Shown here piece after piece: positions 1-10,603 of a stretch of 64,000 nucleotides of DNA. The DNA lies in contig CM034546.1 in assembly GCA_020055645.1 (NCBI GenBank), positions 51,646,001 to 51,710,000 on the forward strand. The letters are read 5' to 3'. The stretch comes from Tomocerus qinae (taxonomy: Eukaryota; Arthropoda; Collembola; Entomobryomorpha; Tomoceridae). How positions within the stretch are numbered: the stretch's first letter is position 1; every line of letters begins with the position of its first letter. The position numbers and the translations under genes were made by a program. The notes under the pieces were generated by a model. The model was not told where the DNA came from. It saw only the letters and a list, made by a program, of their open reading frames with translations, and did not search any database.

Positions 1-2827
1 CTTTCAAAAAGGTTAGGGTTAATTTCCTTATTTGGAATTTCAGCAGATACTAACCTATTAATTTTTTCCGTATTGTTAAGTTTGTCATCTTCGGAGAGAA
101 TTAATAATATATGAGCATGTGGCAACCCTCGTTTCTGAAATTCTATAGTATATACAAATGCATTTACAGTCCCCAAAACCATATTTTGTGTCAAATCTTG
201 CATAAGTTCTGTCAGTTTTATGTGAAATACTCTGGCTACTAAGTCAGGCCGATTTTCTGAACTTTGTCCGTTTAAATTTTCTGTGATTTCTTTCCAATTA
301 GGGTTACAAGTAAATGTAATAAATAGGTCTGGCTTGCCAAATGAAGAAACTATGGCCATTGCATCTTGGTAATTTTGTAATAAAGCTCGTGGGCCATTAT
401 GAAAAGATGAAGGTAAAACTACTGGTCTTCCGAGAGGAATATTATCATTGTTATCAACATTTCCTAAATGATCTTCTAATAATTTGTATTTCTCAACTCT
501 TAATTCATTCTGATTATCTTTTATCCATTTTAGACGGTTGGCTTCAACTTTTGTGTAAGCATCAACAATATATTGTTGAGATAGTCTGCCAGCATTAAGG
601 ATAGGATTAAATTCAGTATCATTATTTTCAGTGACACGTACAGCTAATCTATAAGAATAGAATTGCAGTTGAGTTACACGTCTTAAAGTCTCACTTTGAA
701 TTACTGGATTCCATTGTTTAATACGGTCATGCCAACCTAAGTCTCCGAGGGGAAAAAGCATAGGATATAACATTGGATCTAGATTGGGGTTCATATAAGT
801 TAGGTATCGTTTTTCATTAGACTGCATGGGTATAGCAATAAAAGCACGATCAACTGGTGGGCATCCATCTTTAGAAACAAAAACCATTGCGACCTCATTA
901 ACTCTTTGTGCACTGTATCTTCTAGGATCTGATAATGCATTATGTATAATGAACATGTCTACTTTATTGGGCAGCTCATTTCTTAAAATAGCATCACGCT
1001 CTTCAGCAACTAAGGCGTCATTCATCATCCTCCAGGATTGAGCATATGGGTTGCACTGTCTCAACAGCCTATCCAACAATGACATAATATTTGGATCGCA
1101 TTCAGAATTGTTTGGATGGTTACAACGTACAACATCTGCTTGTTCTGGATCAAGAACGTAAACTTGTCCAAACCTTGGAGCATCTTTACCATTTGGTTTC
1201 AAGGGACCAGTTCTATAATAAACTTGTCCATGTATTTTAAAACAGTAGCGTCCACATCCTTGAGGGACCACTATATCAGCGCCAAATGATGCAGTTGCAA
1301 AAGCGCTGTTTAATTGCCTAATGTTTGCCAAAAAGTTTTTTGAAGTTGCTATATGCACTTCGCTGTCATTATAAACAAATAAATTTTTACCAGTCATTAA
1401 ATTTTTAAGAACAAAAGGAAATGCATAAAGGGGTTCTAACTTTACCTTACCTTTATGGCAACAGAGCGAAAATTCATATTCTTTAGTTTCCTTAACAAAT
1501 GTTCCCTCAGAAATAAAATTTACAGAATTACAATGTTTACACTGAGTAGTCATTTTGCCACAATAAAGTTCCAAAATCATTGCTTCGTCAACTGTAGTTA
1601 TTTCAGCAATATTAACTGTTTTTCGACCAGACTTTCTTACGTTTTTGATATGTATGTTAATTATTGGGAAGTCCTCAGCAGTTTTCACTTTCAAATTTTG
1701 GTTCGTTTCGACTTGCGCATTAGATGGAAATATGTTAGACATTTTTTCTACTTGCAAATTACTGCATACATATGCAGTAGGCTTAATAGAAATTGGACAA
1801 ATTTCATTATTAGTTCTAAGAGTTACTTCCCCTCTGCCAATTTCTTTCGCAAAGTTACGTTGAATTCTGTGTTTTAAACATTTAAGTCGATAATTACGCT
1901 CCTCTTGGGTTACATTGTCAAGACGAAGTTTATTTATTTCTCTTAAATCACTAAGTCGCAATAAACATTCTTTTACAGTTTCGTTAAGAACACCCTCTTT
2001 ATTTTTTCTTAAAAGTTGCTTAATGCGCAATATACGCTGCAGGGGATTTTCATTTGCAAGACGATTTCTGATTTCTTTGCTCAATGCTTCCAAACACGGA
2101 TTGGTTTTAGCTGCATTGGTTATAGATTGACTTATTATAGATAGGTTCTTTTTGGATCCATTTGAAATATCTTTGTCAATTCTTTTTGCCATATCTTTTT
2201 GACGGCGAGATTTACTGGCTTCCTTAGTTTCTTGGATTTTTTCTTAGATTGGCGTTTTGGCTTTACTTGTTTCATTTTTTGAAGACGACATTGATGCTCT
2301 TCGTCTGTTTCTATTAATAAGCGTTATTGCTTTCCTTGTTTCATTTTTTGAAGACGATATTGACGCGCTTCGTCTGTTTCTTTTAATAAGCGTTGTTGTT
2401 TTCCATATTTCATATTATTAAGACGATATTCACGCTCTGATACAGTTTCCTGTAAAAGTCGCCTTTTTCTACTTTCTTTCATCTTTTGAAGACGATATTC
2501 GCGATCTAACACAGTTTCTTCTAAAAGTCGCTTTCGTCTACTTTCTTTCATTTTTTGAAGACGATTTTCACGCTCTAATACAGTTTCCTGCAGAAGTCGC
2601 TTTTGTCTCCTTTCTTTCATTTTTTGAAGACGTTTTTCACGCTCTAACATAGTTTCCTCCAAACGTCGCTTTTGTCTACTTTCTTTCATTTTTTGAAGCC
2701 GACATTCCCGCATTTCTTTAGATTCATCTACTCGGCGTTTTTGAATTCTTTCCTTCAATTTTCGTAAAAGATGTTTACGCTCTTTTTCAGTTTCATTCAA
2801 TTCTCTATTTTCCTCTATATTCTCCAT
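1..2827 (-). pseudogene. Helitron Rep protein, N-terminal half, disrupted and cut by the window edge
   Basis: Read on the minus strand from an ATG at 2827. The first ~165 codons are a charged, Lys/Arg/Glu-rich repeat with the recurring core RLQKMKE, followed by an open frame from about 2243 down to base 1. That frame carries the hallmark motifs of the Helitron N-terminal (Helitron_like_N) region: GCPPVDRAFIAIP (~830-875), PMLYPMLFPLGDLGWHD (~730-775) and EFQKRGLPHAHILL (~100-143). These proteins are rolling-circle replication initiators fused to a PIF1-like helicase; the HUH core and helicase would lie left of the window. The protein is broken in two places: a TAA at 2324-2326 where neighbouring repeats have CAA, and a frame change near 2244-2260 in an A-rich run. 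The identification is firm; coding competence is ruled out unless both defects are sequencing errors. Confidence 0.88.
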
Positions 2828-2929
2828 TTTTTATGCTAATGTACATCGAATTAGTGGAATAGCAGCTTTATAACAACCACGCAGTCAATTCAAGTCAGCC
2901 TTAATTTACAAAGAAAAATAATATTTCAG

Positions 2930-3410
2930 GTTAGCCTTAATTGGCAATGGACCGCTTAGAGGTCAAGTTAGCCTTATTTGGCAATGGACCGTTTAGAGGT
3001 CAAGTTAGCCTTAATTGGCAATGGACTGTTTAGAGGTCAAGTTAGCCTTAATTGGCAATGGACCGTTTTGAGGTCACGTTAGCCTTAATTGGCAATGCAG
3101 TGTTTAGAGGTCAAGTTAGCCTTAATTGGCAATGGACCGTTTTGAGGTCCCGTTAGCCTTAATTGGCAATGGACTGTTTAGAGGTCAAGATAGCCTTAAT
3201 TGGCAATAGACTGTTTTGACTTCACGTTAGCCTTAATTGGCAATGGACCGTTTTGAGGTCACGTTAGCCTTAATTTGCAATGGACCGTTTTGAGGTCAAG
3301 TTAGCCTTAAATGGCAATGTACCGTTTAGAGGTCAAGTTAGGCTTAATCGGCAATGGACCGTTTAGAGGTCAAGTTAGCCTTAATTGGGTAATGAACCGT
3401 AAGAGGTCAA
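2930..3410. repeat. 37-bp minisatellite, about 13 copies
   Basis: A unit beginning GTTAGCCTTAATTGGCAATG recurs with starts at 2930, 2967, 3004, 3041 and so on to 3374, an exact 37-bp spacing, with point variants between copies. It lies about 100 bp upstream of the Helitron ATG, so it may be part of the Helitron 5' region; internal minisatellites are known in some Helitron-related elements. The last copy is degenerate. Confidence 0.93.
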
Positions 3411-4275
3411 TCCCGTTATTTGGCAAGTAACGCCAAGCTTTTGTTTAATTAATTAAATATTTTTGGTTTAAATTTTTGTTGTAGCTTTTAAAAAAGCTGT
3501 TCCTGAAATAAAAAAAAATAATAATGATTAAATAGAATAACACTCTCCATTGCAAAACATATTATAATAATATATTATAAAGTGTGTTTAGGCTTTAGCT
3601 ACATTTTCAGCTTTAGTCAACTGAAAATAGTGTCACGTCCACCTAATCTGATACTTACATATATTTCAGTTGAATTAACAAAAATTGAATTTAATATTGA
3701 ATTGCTGAAAAGTCAAAATTTTTCTAAATTTGATTCATTACCCTTCAGTAATACCCTACACACTTCAAAATTCAACTTACCGGTGAGTCACACAAAATTT
3801 AGAAGCAGTTTCAGTTTTTTATTTACAATGACTTCAAGAAACAAAAGCGAATCAAAATATGAAAATATTAAATGCGTGAAAGCACCTAAAAGAACAAAAA
3901 CCTCACCAATCACATCTCACAGCATTAAACAGACCACACATTTGGTTGTGATGAAAGCGAGAAAGGAACTACACACAGAACGCGTGCGTGTTAATGTTTT
4001 CAATAACGTACCCCAACGCATACCTTCATGTGTTATATCTAATATACTATTTGAAAGTCGCATGTCCACGTATGTGTAGCCCGATGACTCATCGTATCGC
4101 TTGCTTTGCTTTCATTCCACTCCGCTCACTCAGCCGAAGCCAAAAGTTCGGCGGAGCCTAAGCTGAAACTGAAAACAACGAATTAGCATGTGCCAAAGGT
4201 TCGGTGGAGCCAAAAGTGTTAAGAGACCTCTATGCCATTCTTATTACCCAATCTTATTACCCAATCTTATTTAGT
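3411..4275. other. Intergenic; contains copy 1 of a 119-bp duplicated segment
   Basis: No convincing gene. An open frame runs across 3582-4079 but has no recognisable domain, and its 3' part is simply the duplicated segment 3920-4038, which recurs without a visible mismatch at 6075-6193. The rest is AT-rich sequence, with a short stretch (~4130-4220) repeating AAAGTTCGGCGGAGCC-like words. Confidence 0.7.
3920..4038 (+). repeat. 119-bp segment duplicated at 6075-6193 (copy 1)
   Basis: Starts CAGCATTAAACAGACCACAC and ends CATGTGTTATAT. The second copy at 6075-6193 is in direct orientation and I see no difference between them. Perfect identity over 119 bp in otherwise diverged DNA implies a recent copy event. 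Confidence 0.92.
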
Positions 4276-4309
4276 CTAACATGAATACAACCAACACCTG
4301 ACTATTGTC

Positions 4310-4705
4310 GGAGCACCATACGAATTCCTCCGAATAAATTCGAGTACTTCCAAACAAATTCGAGCATCTCCAAACAAATTCGAGCACCTCCAAATAAATT
4401 CGAGCACCTTCAAATAATTTCGAGAACCTCCAAAGAAATTCGAACACCTTCTAATAAATTCGAACACCTCCGAATAAAATCCGAGCACCTCTGAATAAAA
4501 TTCGAGCACCTCCGAATAAAATTCGAGCAATTCCGAATAAATTCGACTTCTTCCGAATAAATCCGAGTCCCTCCAAATAAATCATAGTCCCTCCATATAA
4601 ATTCGAGTACCCTTGAATAAATTAGAGTACCTTCGAGTAAATGTGAGTTCCTCCGAATAAATTTGAGTTCCTCCGAATAAATTTGAGGTCCTCCGATTAA
4701 ATTCG
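4310..4705. repeat. 20-bp minisatellite (CTCCGAATAAATTCGAGCAC type)
   Basis: Degenerate tandem copies of a 20-bp unit run through this interval, most regular in the left half and drifting to the right. The minus-strand open frame across it (FYSEVLE repeats) is an artefact of the repeat. Confidence 0.9.
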
Positions 4706-5169
4706 AATTCTAAAATATATATCAGTGTTATTTTTGTCTTCCTAACGAGCTTATAGAGCTAACTCAGTCTGTTCGTACCGAAGGTAAATTTTAAATGGAA
4801 TGACGGATATTGACCAAATTTGGCAAAAACAATGCCTATGGTTATTTCTATTGATTATTATTTAACAATTATTTCTATTGATTCTGGAATACATCCGTCC
4901 ATTCCATTGCTTTTGAGATACCGCCCCCATACTTTGACTTGATTTTTAAGTCCAATTAGAAAATAAGCATTAAAAATTTAAATTGTTGGCAGATAGTATT
5001 AAATATGTCAACTTGGTTCCAACAGACTTAATATTTTACAATAAGCCATTGAAAAACGGAAATATAACTTACTTTCGAAATTTATCATACACAGGGATTT
5101 CCGGACGGACTGACAAAAATAGTATTAGTATACAAAGCATATATACTAATTTGAATAAAGCAAATAAAA

Positions 5170-5570
5170 CTAAGAAGTGGTGGGATAGGAACGAAATTTA
5201 TCTATTTCGAATTTATATTCAATTTTACAGTCAAACGTTATTAATCGAATTCCTATTCATTTTGATAGACACCCTACGTTGATTTCATTAAGATTTTTAT
5301 AGTGAATAATAATCTTACTTTGTCTTGATGGTCAATATTATTAATCTATTTTAATTTACTTTGATTTTTATAGTCAAAAATAATAGTTTTCTGTTGATTT
5401 TATCAATTAATGCACTTTTACTTTCAATTTCTATTCATTTTGATATTTAATATTAATCTATTTACAATTTCTTAGCACTATTCCACTATCTCTTAATAAT
5501 ATTTAAGTATTTTTACTTTGTATCCATATTGATAGTCAATAATAATCTATTTTCAATTCATTAGCACTTT
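5170..5570. repeat. Dispersed AT-rich repeat, homologous to 60.2-60.5 kb
   Basis: Contains ATCTATTTCGAATTTATATT and many variants of TTTTGATAGTCAA spaced by a few tens of bases. The same words in the same arrangement occur at about 60195-60530. No coding capacity is recognised. It is likely a diverged non-autonomous repeat or degenerate tandem repeat. Confidence 0.7.
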
Positions 5571-6342
5571 TCGACTTCCTTCATTTTGCTACCTTACACG
5601 TACACTTTTCACTGCTTTTTCAACGAAATATTCGAAGTGAAATAGGTACAAATATTGAATTAGGAGACTGCCCTATCAATCTGTAGACACGAAAGAGGTG
5701 TGCGATCTTGCGTTGTTAGTCTATAGAAAAGGAGATTTAAACAAAGTCTGTGTCCCATAATTTTAAAACAGCTATTCATTCTACTTTGCTTTTGAATGTA
5801 TCACATTGTAAGTCAAAACGAAAGGTTTTCCCCGAGGACGAGTAAATATATAGTTAAACGTATAGAAAAATTGCAAAATGACTAAATACACGGTGTGCGG
5901 ACGTTATATAGAAATGAGGCTGGTATTAATAACAAAAAATATGTTTTTCAATTATCTAATTATCATCTAACCGCCATTCGAAATTCGAAATAAGCTAGAT
6001 TCCTTTGTGTGAATTTATTCACATTGTTGTTACCGCCAGGGTTTATTGACGGGCTCGTTTAGTACATGGAGGTTCAGCATTAAACAGACCACACATTTGG
6101 TTGTGATGAAAGCGAGAAAGGAACTACACACAGAACGCGTGCGTGTTAATGTTTTCAATAACGTACCCCAACGCATACCTTCATGTGTTATATTTAGTAC
6201 ATGGAGGTATGCGTTGGGGTACATTAATTTGATGCACGATAGTACATACATACTGATATACATACCGACTTACCAAATTTCACCACGCAACTCGAACAAG
6301 ACAATTATCTTTAGTAGTGATGTTCACAAAAATATGTTTTAA
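5571..6342. other. Intergenic with copy 2 of the 119-bp segment and a hairpin
   Basis: No gene is recognised. Copy 2 of the 119-bp duplication is at 6075-6193. It is bracketed by direct repeats TTTAGTACATGGAGGT (6058-6073 and 6193-6208). Its 3' part pairs with the following sequence: GTACCCCAACGCATACCT at 6163-6180 is perfectly complementary to 6205-6222. Confidence 0.8.
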
Positions 6343-7977
6343 AACGAGAGGCATTAAAAATGCCTATCAGCCGATGTCAATTCACAAGCTTTATGTTCGA
6401 AGAAATTAAGATTGCTTCCTTTTCTATTTTGAGGAAAGCACTTGAGCATAAATTTCTCCAATTAATACAGACTGATAAATGCAAATTCCTTCATGAGCCT
6501 TCTCAAATTAAATTAAAATTATGCTTGTTACCACCCCTTAGTCTGAAATAATCTCCAATTCAAAACTAAATGACATTCTAATATATGAAGAACTATTATT
6601 GTTTGAATTTAGACAACTACCTATCGAGCCACAACAAAATCCAGGTCGGATACAAAATTATTATGCGTAGCAAGAGGACCGTTTGTTGAAAGAGGACAGA
6701 GTGAAGCATGGGTTGGGAAAGTATTACAGATACCGCCCGTGCCACCTTCAACTATGGGGAAATGCCAGATAATTGATATCCAATATTCGTTAATGGTAAA
6801 TTAAAACTGGGTCAACAGTCAAAACATTTATTACCTATACAATTGTTGAAATAATATTTTTCGGATTCATAAAGGTTGAGGTTGACCTATCTGGCCCTGC
6901 TCTAAATTTAAAAGGGGGCACACGATTGATCATTGGGACGATTCCTCTGCGGACAACTTTCTCCGGATTTCAATCTCAAGCATATGAAAATCAAATGCAA
7001 GGAAACCAATCCAATTTCAATGGCCAATATCCCAGTACCAATGCCCAGCCACCCACTATGAATAAAACTACTACAGTTGGTTATCCACTTCCTTTTGCTC
7101 CTGGTTTTGAAGACTATCCTGATTTACGTAAGCCAATATTTAATCAGTATTATTACTAGAACATAGACGGATTGTGAAAAGGGCTGCCAAATGAATCTCT
7201 GTTAGCGGACCACAGAAATCCTATGTAAAGACAGCCGACAGTGATGAATGCAATGTCTGATGCGGTACTCAGGTAAAGTTTTATAGATTGGTATCGGTTT
7301 AGGGAGAATAATAAAGGTTTCTGGATTCATTTAACACTTTTACACTACACAAATAGAACTTGATGAAGCTTTTTTAATTTATTTTGGATATTATTTAATA
7401 ATTTTTAATGATTCCAGAAACCATTGTTATTCTTTCTAAACCGATTTATAAAATTTTACTTGAGTACTGCATTTAACATTGCAATCATTACTATCACTGT
7501 CGGCTGTCTTTACATAAGATTTCTGTGATACGCCAGCAGCGATCATTTGGCGGACCTTTTCGCAACCCGTCTATTGTTTACACGCATCCCGCATAAGCCA
7601 TTTTTTGTGAGACTTTAACATCCACAAATGCTTGACAGGTTGTTTGTTGGGGGCACAAGACATTTCATAGCTTCTGTCTATGTAGTTTATCACGTAAAAG
7701 TGTCCAGCCCTTCAACTAACAATCTCACCAACTTTGCGTCGTGCTCTAATATGAATCATTTTTTTCTATTTACTACGTAAGTTGAAACCAGCACTTATCT
7801 TGTAATTTCTAAAACATTTCAGCACCCCCGAGCTATGCTGAGGCCATAGCTGGTCAGACTACAGGTGCTTCTGATGAAAACATTGAAGGACAGGAAAATA
7901 TGGCCTTTAGTGAAGAAAATTCCACGGCAATGACTTACGAGCCAAAATACATCACTTATGGATGGACGAATTCATAA
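6343..7977 (+). pseudogene. Alpha-arrestin copy A, 5'-truncated (exons 4-6 only)
   Basis: Three exons match the last three exons of the complete alpha-arrestin gene at 26.8-28.9 kb: 6613-6795 (183 bp, the same length), 6875-7127 and 7823-7977. All are flanked by GT/AG, all are open and in phase, and they end at a TAA. They encode the C-terminal arrestin fold and the tail with a PPSY WW-binding motif and the ending YEPKYITYGW. Exons 1-3 are missing. Homology to gene C starts in its intron 3 (near 6343, matching ~27880), which marks a duplication breakpoint rather than slow decay. The coding part has no stop or frameshift, so it may be young or transcribed from another promoter. The last intron is enlarged by an inverted-repeat element. 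Confidence 0.82.
7161..7578. mobile_element. Inverted-repeat (MITE-like) element in intron 5 of arrestin copy A
   Basis: The left arm starting ATAGACGGATTGTGAAAAGG is the imperfect reverse complement of the right arm ending CTATTG. Similarity continues for roughly 180 bp per arm, including AAAGACAGCCGACAGTGAT in both, around a short AT-rich centre. Genes B and C lack it in the same intron. It has no coding capacity. I could not define a target-site duplication. Confidence 0.82.
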
Positions 7978-8039
7978 ACAACATCCGAATCAACAGTATT
8001 TGTTATGAATTAAAATTACAGTTTTTATTACATTAAATT

Positions 8040-8675
8040 CCAGTGTTATATCATACTCACACAGCACAATCCTTAAACTGTTATTGTCATTATTAAGCAG
8101 AACCGAATTCATTTAAAAAGTATATATCCGGTTTGACTATGGACTTCGATTTTCATCTACTTTTATTAAATTTTATCGATTTTCATCGATTTTCATTGAT
8201 AATTTTCGTATACTTGACTTTTACATCTGAAGTCATAATACGGTATTTATTGTCCGGTATTGTTCCGCACGATGCGCGATGGTCAGAAGGTAGTATTAGG
8301 TAGTACCTAATACCTATTGGTAGGACTGGCGAAGATTATATTTATACGTGCTGTGTCAAGGAGCGTGGTAGTTCTTGGAAAATGCATTAATTTAAATGTA
8401 TGTAAACATGCATTTGTCTTAACTCTCTTTGATTGGATTAGTGATACTGCACCATAGAGAATAAGCTTTCTAATTCCTATTTTATTTGCGTGTACAGGTA
8501 AAATATTATTTAAGTATATGACTACAAAACTTTAAAACTGTTTGATTGGTACGGTCAGTAGTCAATGGCCTTTAGTCAAAGATAAAAATGATAAATGGAG
8601 GAGGATATTATTATCTATCCTTTCCACAAAAGGCCATTTTTCTATAGAGTTATCTGATACAGTAAAACTCTAATA
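8040..8675. repeat. Downstream block paralogous to 20.79-21.92 kb
   Basis: Long collinear matches link this block to the region after arrestin gene B: 8043-8145 with ~20790-20905, 8225-8400 with ~21430-21600, and 8435-8675 with ~21630-21915. Shared words include TTCCGCA(C/T)GATG, GAAGGTAGTATTAGGTAG and ACGTGCTGTGTCAAGGAG. The second copy has an extra ~500 bp in the middle. The block was copied together with arrestin sequence. Confidence 0.85.
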
Positions 8676-8995
8676 TATAGCCATATATGCTTAATATATA
8701 GCCATATATGCTTATTACATAGCCATATATGCTTAATATTTCGCCATATATGCTTAATATATAGCCATATATGCTTAATATATAGCCATATATGCTTAAT
8801 ATATAGCCATATATGCTTAATATATAGCCATATATGCTTAATATATAGCCATATATGCTTTTTACATAGCCATATATGCTTATTACATAGCCATATATGC
8901 TTAATATACAGCCATATATGCTTAATATATAGCTATATATGCTAATGATATAGCTATATATGCTTATTATATAGCCATATATGTTTAATATAAGT
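8676..8995. repeat. 21-bp minisatellite, about 15 copies
   Basis: Unit TAATATATAGCCATATATGCT in tandem, with occasional variants such as TTACATAGCC and AGCTATATAT. It starts exactly where the paralogous block with 20.8-21.9 kb stops, so the expansion happened in or next to this copy only. Confidence 0.95.
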
Positions 8996-9800
8996 AGTTG
9001 GTATTAGTCTAAAATTATATTAAGTATTGGATGCTTATTATTACGATTTAAAATTTTATCAGTCGGTTTCACTTTTATGCATGTTAATGAAACCCTGCAC
9101 GTATTTTGAATAAAAATTAGCGTTTTTTGACAAACTTTGGACCTTAATATCTCAAAAGCGCCAAAAGATCCCACGGCGGAAAAAATTGCGTGTGTTTCGT
9201 CGGAATCCTGCGCTTCTGATAGAAGTCTAACTTGCGTGGGATATTTTGGCACTTTTTTGTTATTCTCAATTGAAATTTTTTTTAAATTTTCAGTTTATTC
9301 AAAAAATACGGGTAGTATTGAAAAAAGTTTGCTACTGTACTAATCTACAACATTCCCTTGTATTTCTAAAAAATTTTCCTTAATGATACTAGTTTCCGTT
9401 TCAGAGATATACTTGTCTCATTATTTAGTCACTCATAATTTTCTGCATTTTGCGTACAGTTTCACCCCCCTGAACAGGGGAACGGAGACTTTTGGAAAAT
9501 TTTCCAACCACTTATTGTGATAGTTTTAGACACTTCTGATTTTTTGAGACTATTTTTACGTTAATACAAAATGTCGGTTTTATTCATTGGTCGATTTCAT
9601 TTGGATTTCCTCAACTGGATTCTCCCCCACCACCACCATCACCACAATTAACAGCTGTTATGTTATGTTAGAAAGCTTTATTCAGTGTCAAAATCGTCCA
9701 ATCAATACAAGATTAATATCAGTAGGCACGGTCAAATACAGGTAACTTCTTTCCAACTCATGACACACTACTCGCTACATTTTACTTTATATATCCTACT
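8996..9800. other. Intergenic flank of the retrotransposon insertion
   Basis: No gene is recognised; short open frames at 9004-9343 overlap on both strands and match no domain I know. The stretch ~9700-9775 (ATATCAGTAGGCACGGTC, then CATGACACACTA) resembles 57657-57722 next to the NLR-like gene, so it is a dispersed repeat that was present before the retrotransposon landed. Confidence 0.6.
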
Positions 9801-9815
9801 TACTATTACATTATT
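9801..9815. repeat. Left target-site duplication of the non-LTR element
   Basis: TACTATTACATTATT, identical to 14215-14229. The two copies bracket the 4.4-kb element exactly. Confidence 0.93.
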
Positions 9816-9913
9816 GAAAGGAGCGCGCGGGAGGTTTGAACGTAAACACATGTTGAATTTGGATCCTGAATTTTACAAAATTTTAAGCTAATTTTATCCA
9901 CTACCGTCACTCA

Positions 9914-10603
9914 ATGCACAGTTTAAGTAGTGTCACAGCTACATTTGAGAAACCCCCGTTGAAAAAAATAAAAAGTGCAAGTATGTCAGGCACATCTAAG
10001 GAAGGAGGAGACTCCGAAATAAAAACACTTTTGATGGCTATGGAAGGCCGGCTCACTTCTAAGATTGACAATCTAGAATCCACTTTCGCAGCCAACTTAC
10101 AACAAACAATTTTGGAGAGTAAAAGAGCACTAACCAAAGTTCAACAGACCCTAAAAGAAAATAATATCGTTATCCAGGGAGCCCCAGAAGAGGAGAAGGA
10201 GACATTAGAAAAGTTGTGTTCAATATTTGACGACGTGGCCAACACTTTGGAGATCAAAGGTATATTGGTGGACAAGATTTTTCGTATGGGGAAGCCGCGC
10301 CCAGGATTCAATAGACCCATTCTGGTGAAACTAGTGCGTTTTATTGACAAACAACGAATGCTGTGGAGCAGAGGAAAGTTAAAGGATCGGGGCATTTACA
10401 TCAATGAAGACCTTTCAGTAGAGGAAAGAAAACAGCAAGCAGAACTCCGGAAAAAGGCTGCGGATATCAAAAAAATACGCCCAGGCATCGCATTTAGAAT
10501 CTCGGGATCAACACTATTAATCAGGGAAAACGGGGTGGTCACAGACGTCTTTGAAACGAAGGAGGATGGTTCCATCTCTAAAAAGCGACCGCGAACGTCG
10601 TGA
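9914..10603 (+). CDS. Retrotransposon ORF1 protein (coiled coil plus RNA-binding domain)
   Basis: 229 codons from ATG 9914 to TGA 10601. The N-terminus is basic and low in complexity (PPLKKIKSAS). It is followed by a heptad-rich segment at about residues 35-90, which I read as a coiled coil, and a domain beginning NNIVIQGAPEEE with later motifs KIFRMGKPRPGFNRPILVK and RGIYINEDLS. That pattern is the RRM-like plus C-terminal region found in ORF1 proteins of many LINEs, which trimerise, coat the element RNA and chaperone nucleic acid in the ribonucleoprotein. The C-terminus is very basic. The TGA stop is in the same frame as ORF2, which is open directly after it. Confidence 0.82.
   Translation: MHSLSSVTATFEKPPLKKIKSASMSGTSKEGGDSEIKTLLMAMEGRLTSKIDNLESTFAANLQQTILESKRALTKVQQTLKENNIVIQGAPEEEKETLEKLCSIFDDVANTLEIKGILVDKIFRMGKPRPGFNRPILVKLVRFIDKQRMLWSRGKLKDRGIYINEDLSVEERKQQAELRKKAADIKKIRPGIAFRISGSTLLIRENGVVTDVFETKEDGSISKKRPRTS

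Noticed and set aside
3582..4079. 165-codon plus-strand frame
   Set aside because: No recognisable domain, and its end is the duplicated 119-bp segment that also forms an unrelated frame elsewhere.
4276..4530. Minus-strand frame with FYSEVLE repeats
   Set aside because: It is the 20-bp minisatellite read as protein; a repeat of 20 bp only looks periodic over three units.
8676..8995. CRISPR-like array
   Set aside because: The 21-bp units are directly abutting with no spacers, in a eukaryotic context; a minisatellite.
9004..9343. Overlapping frames on both strands
   Set aside because: Mirror-image open frames with no domain or splice context; likely chance or an old repeat.
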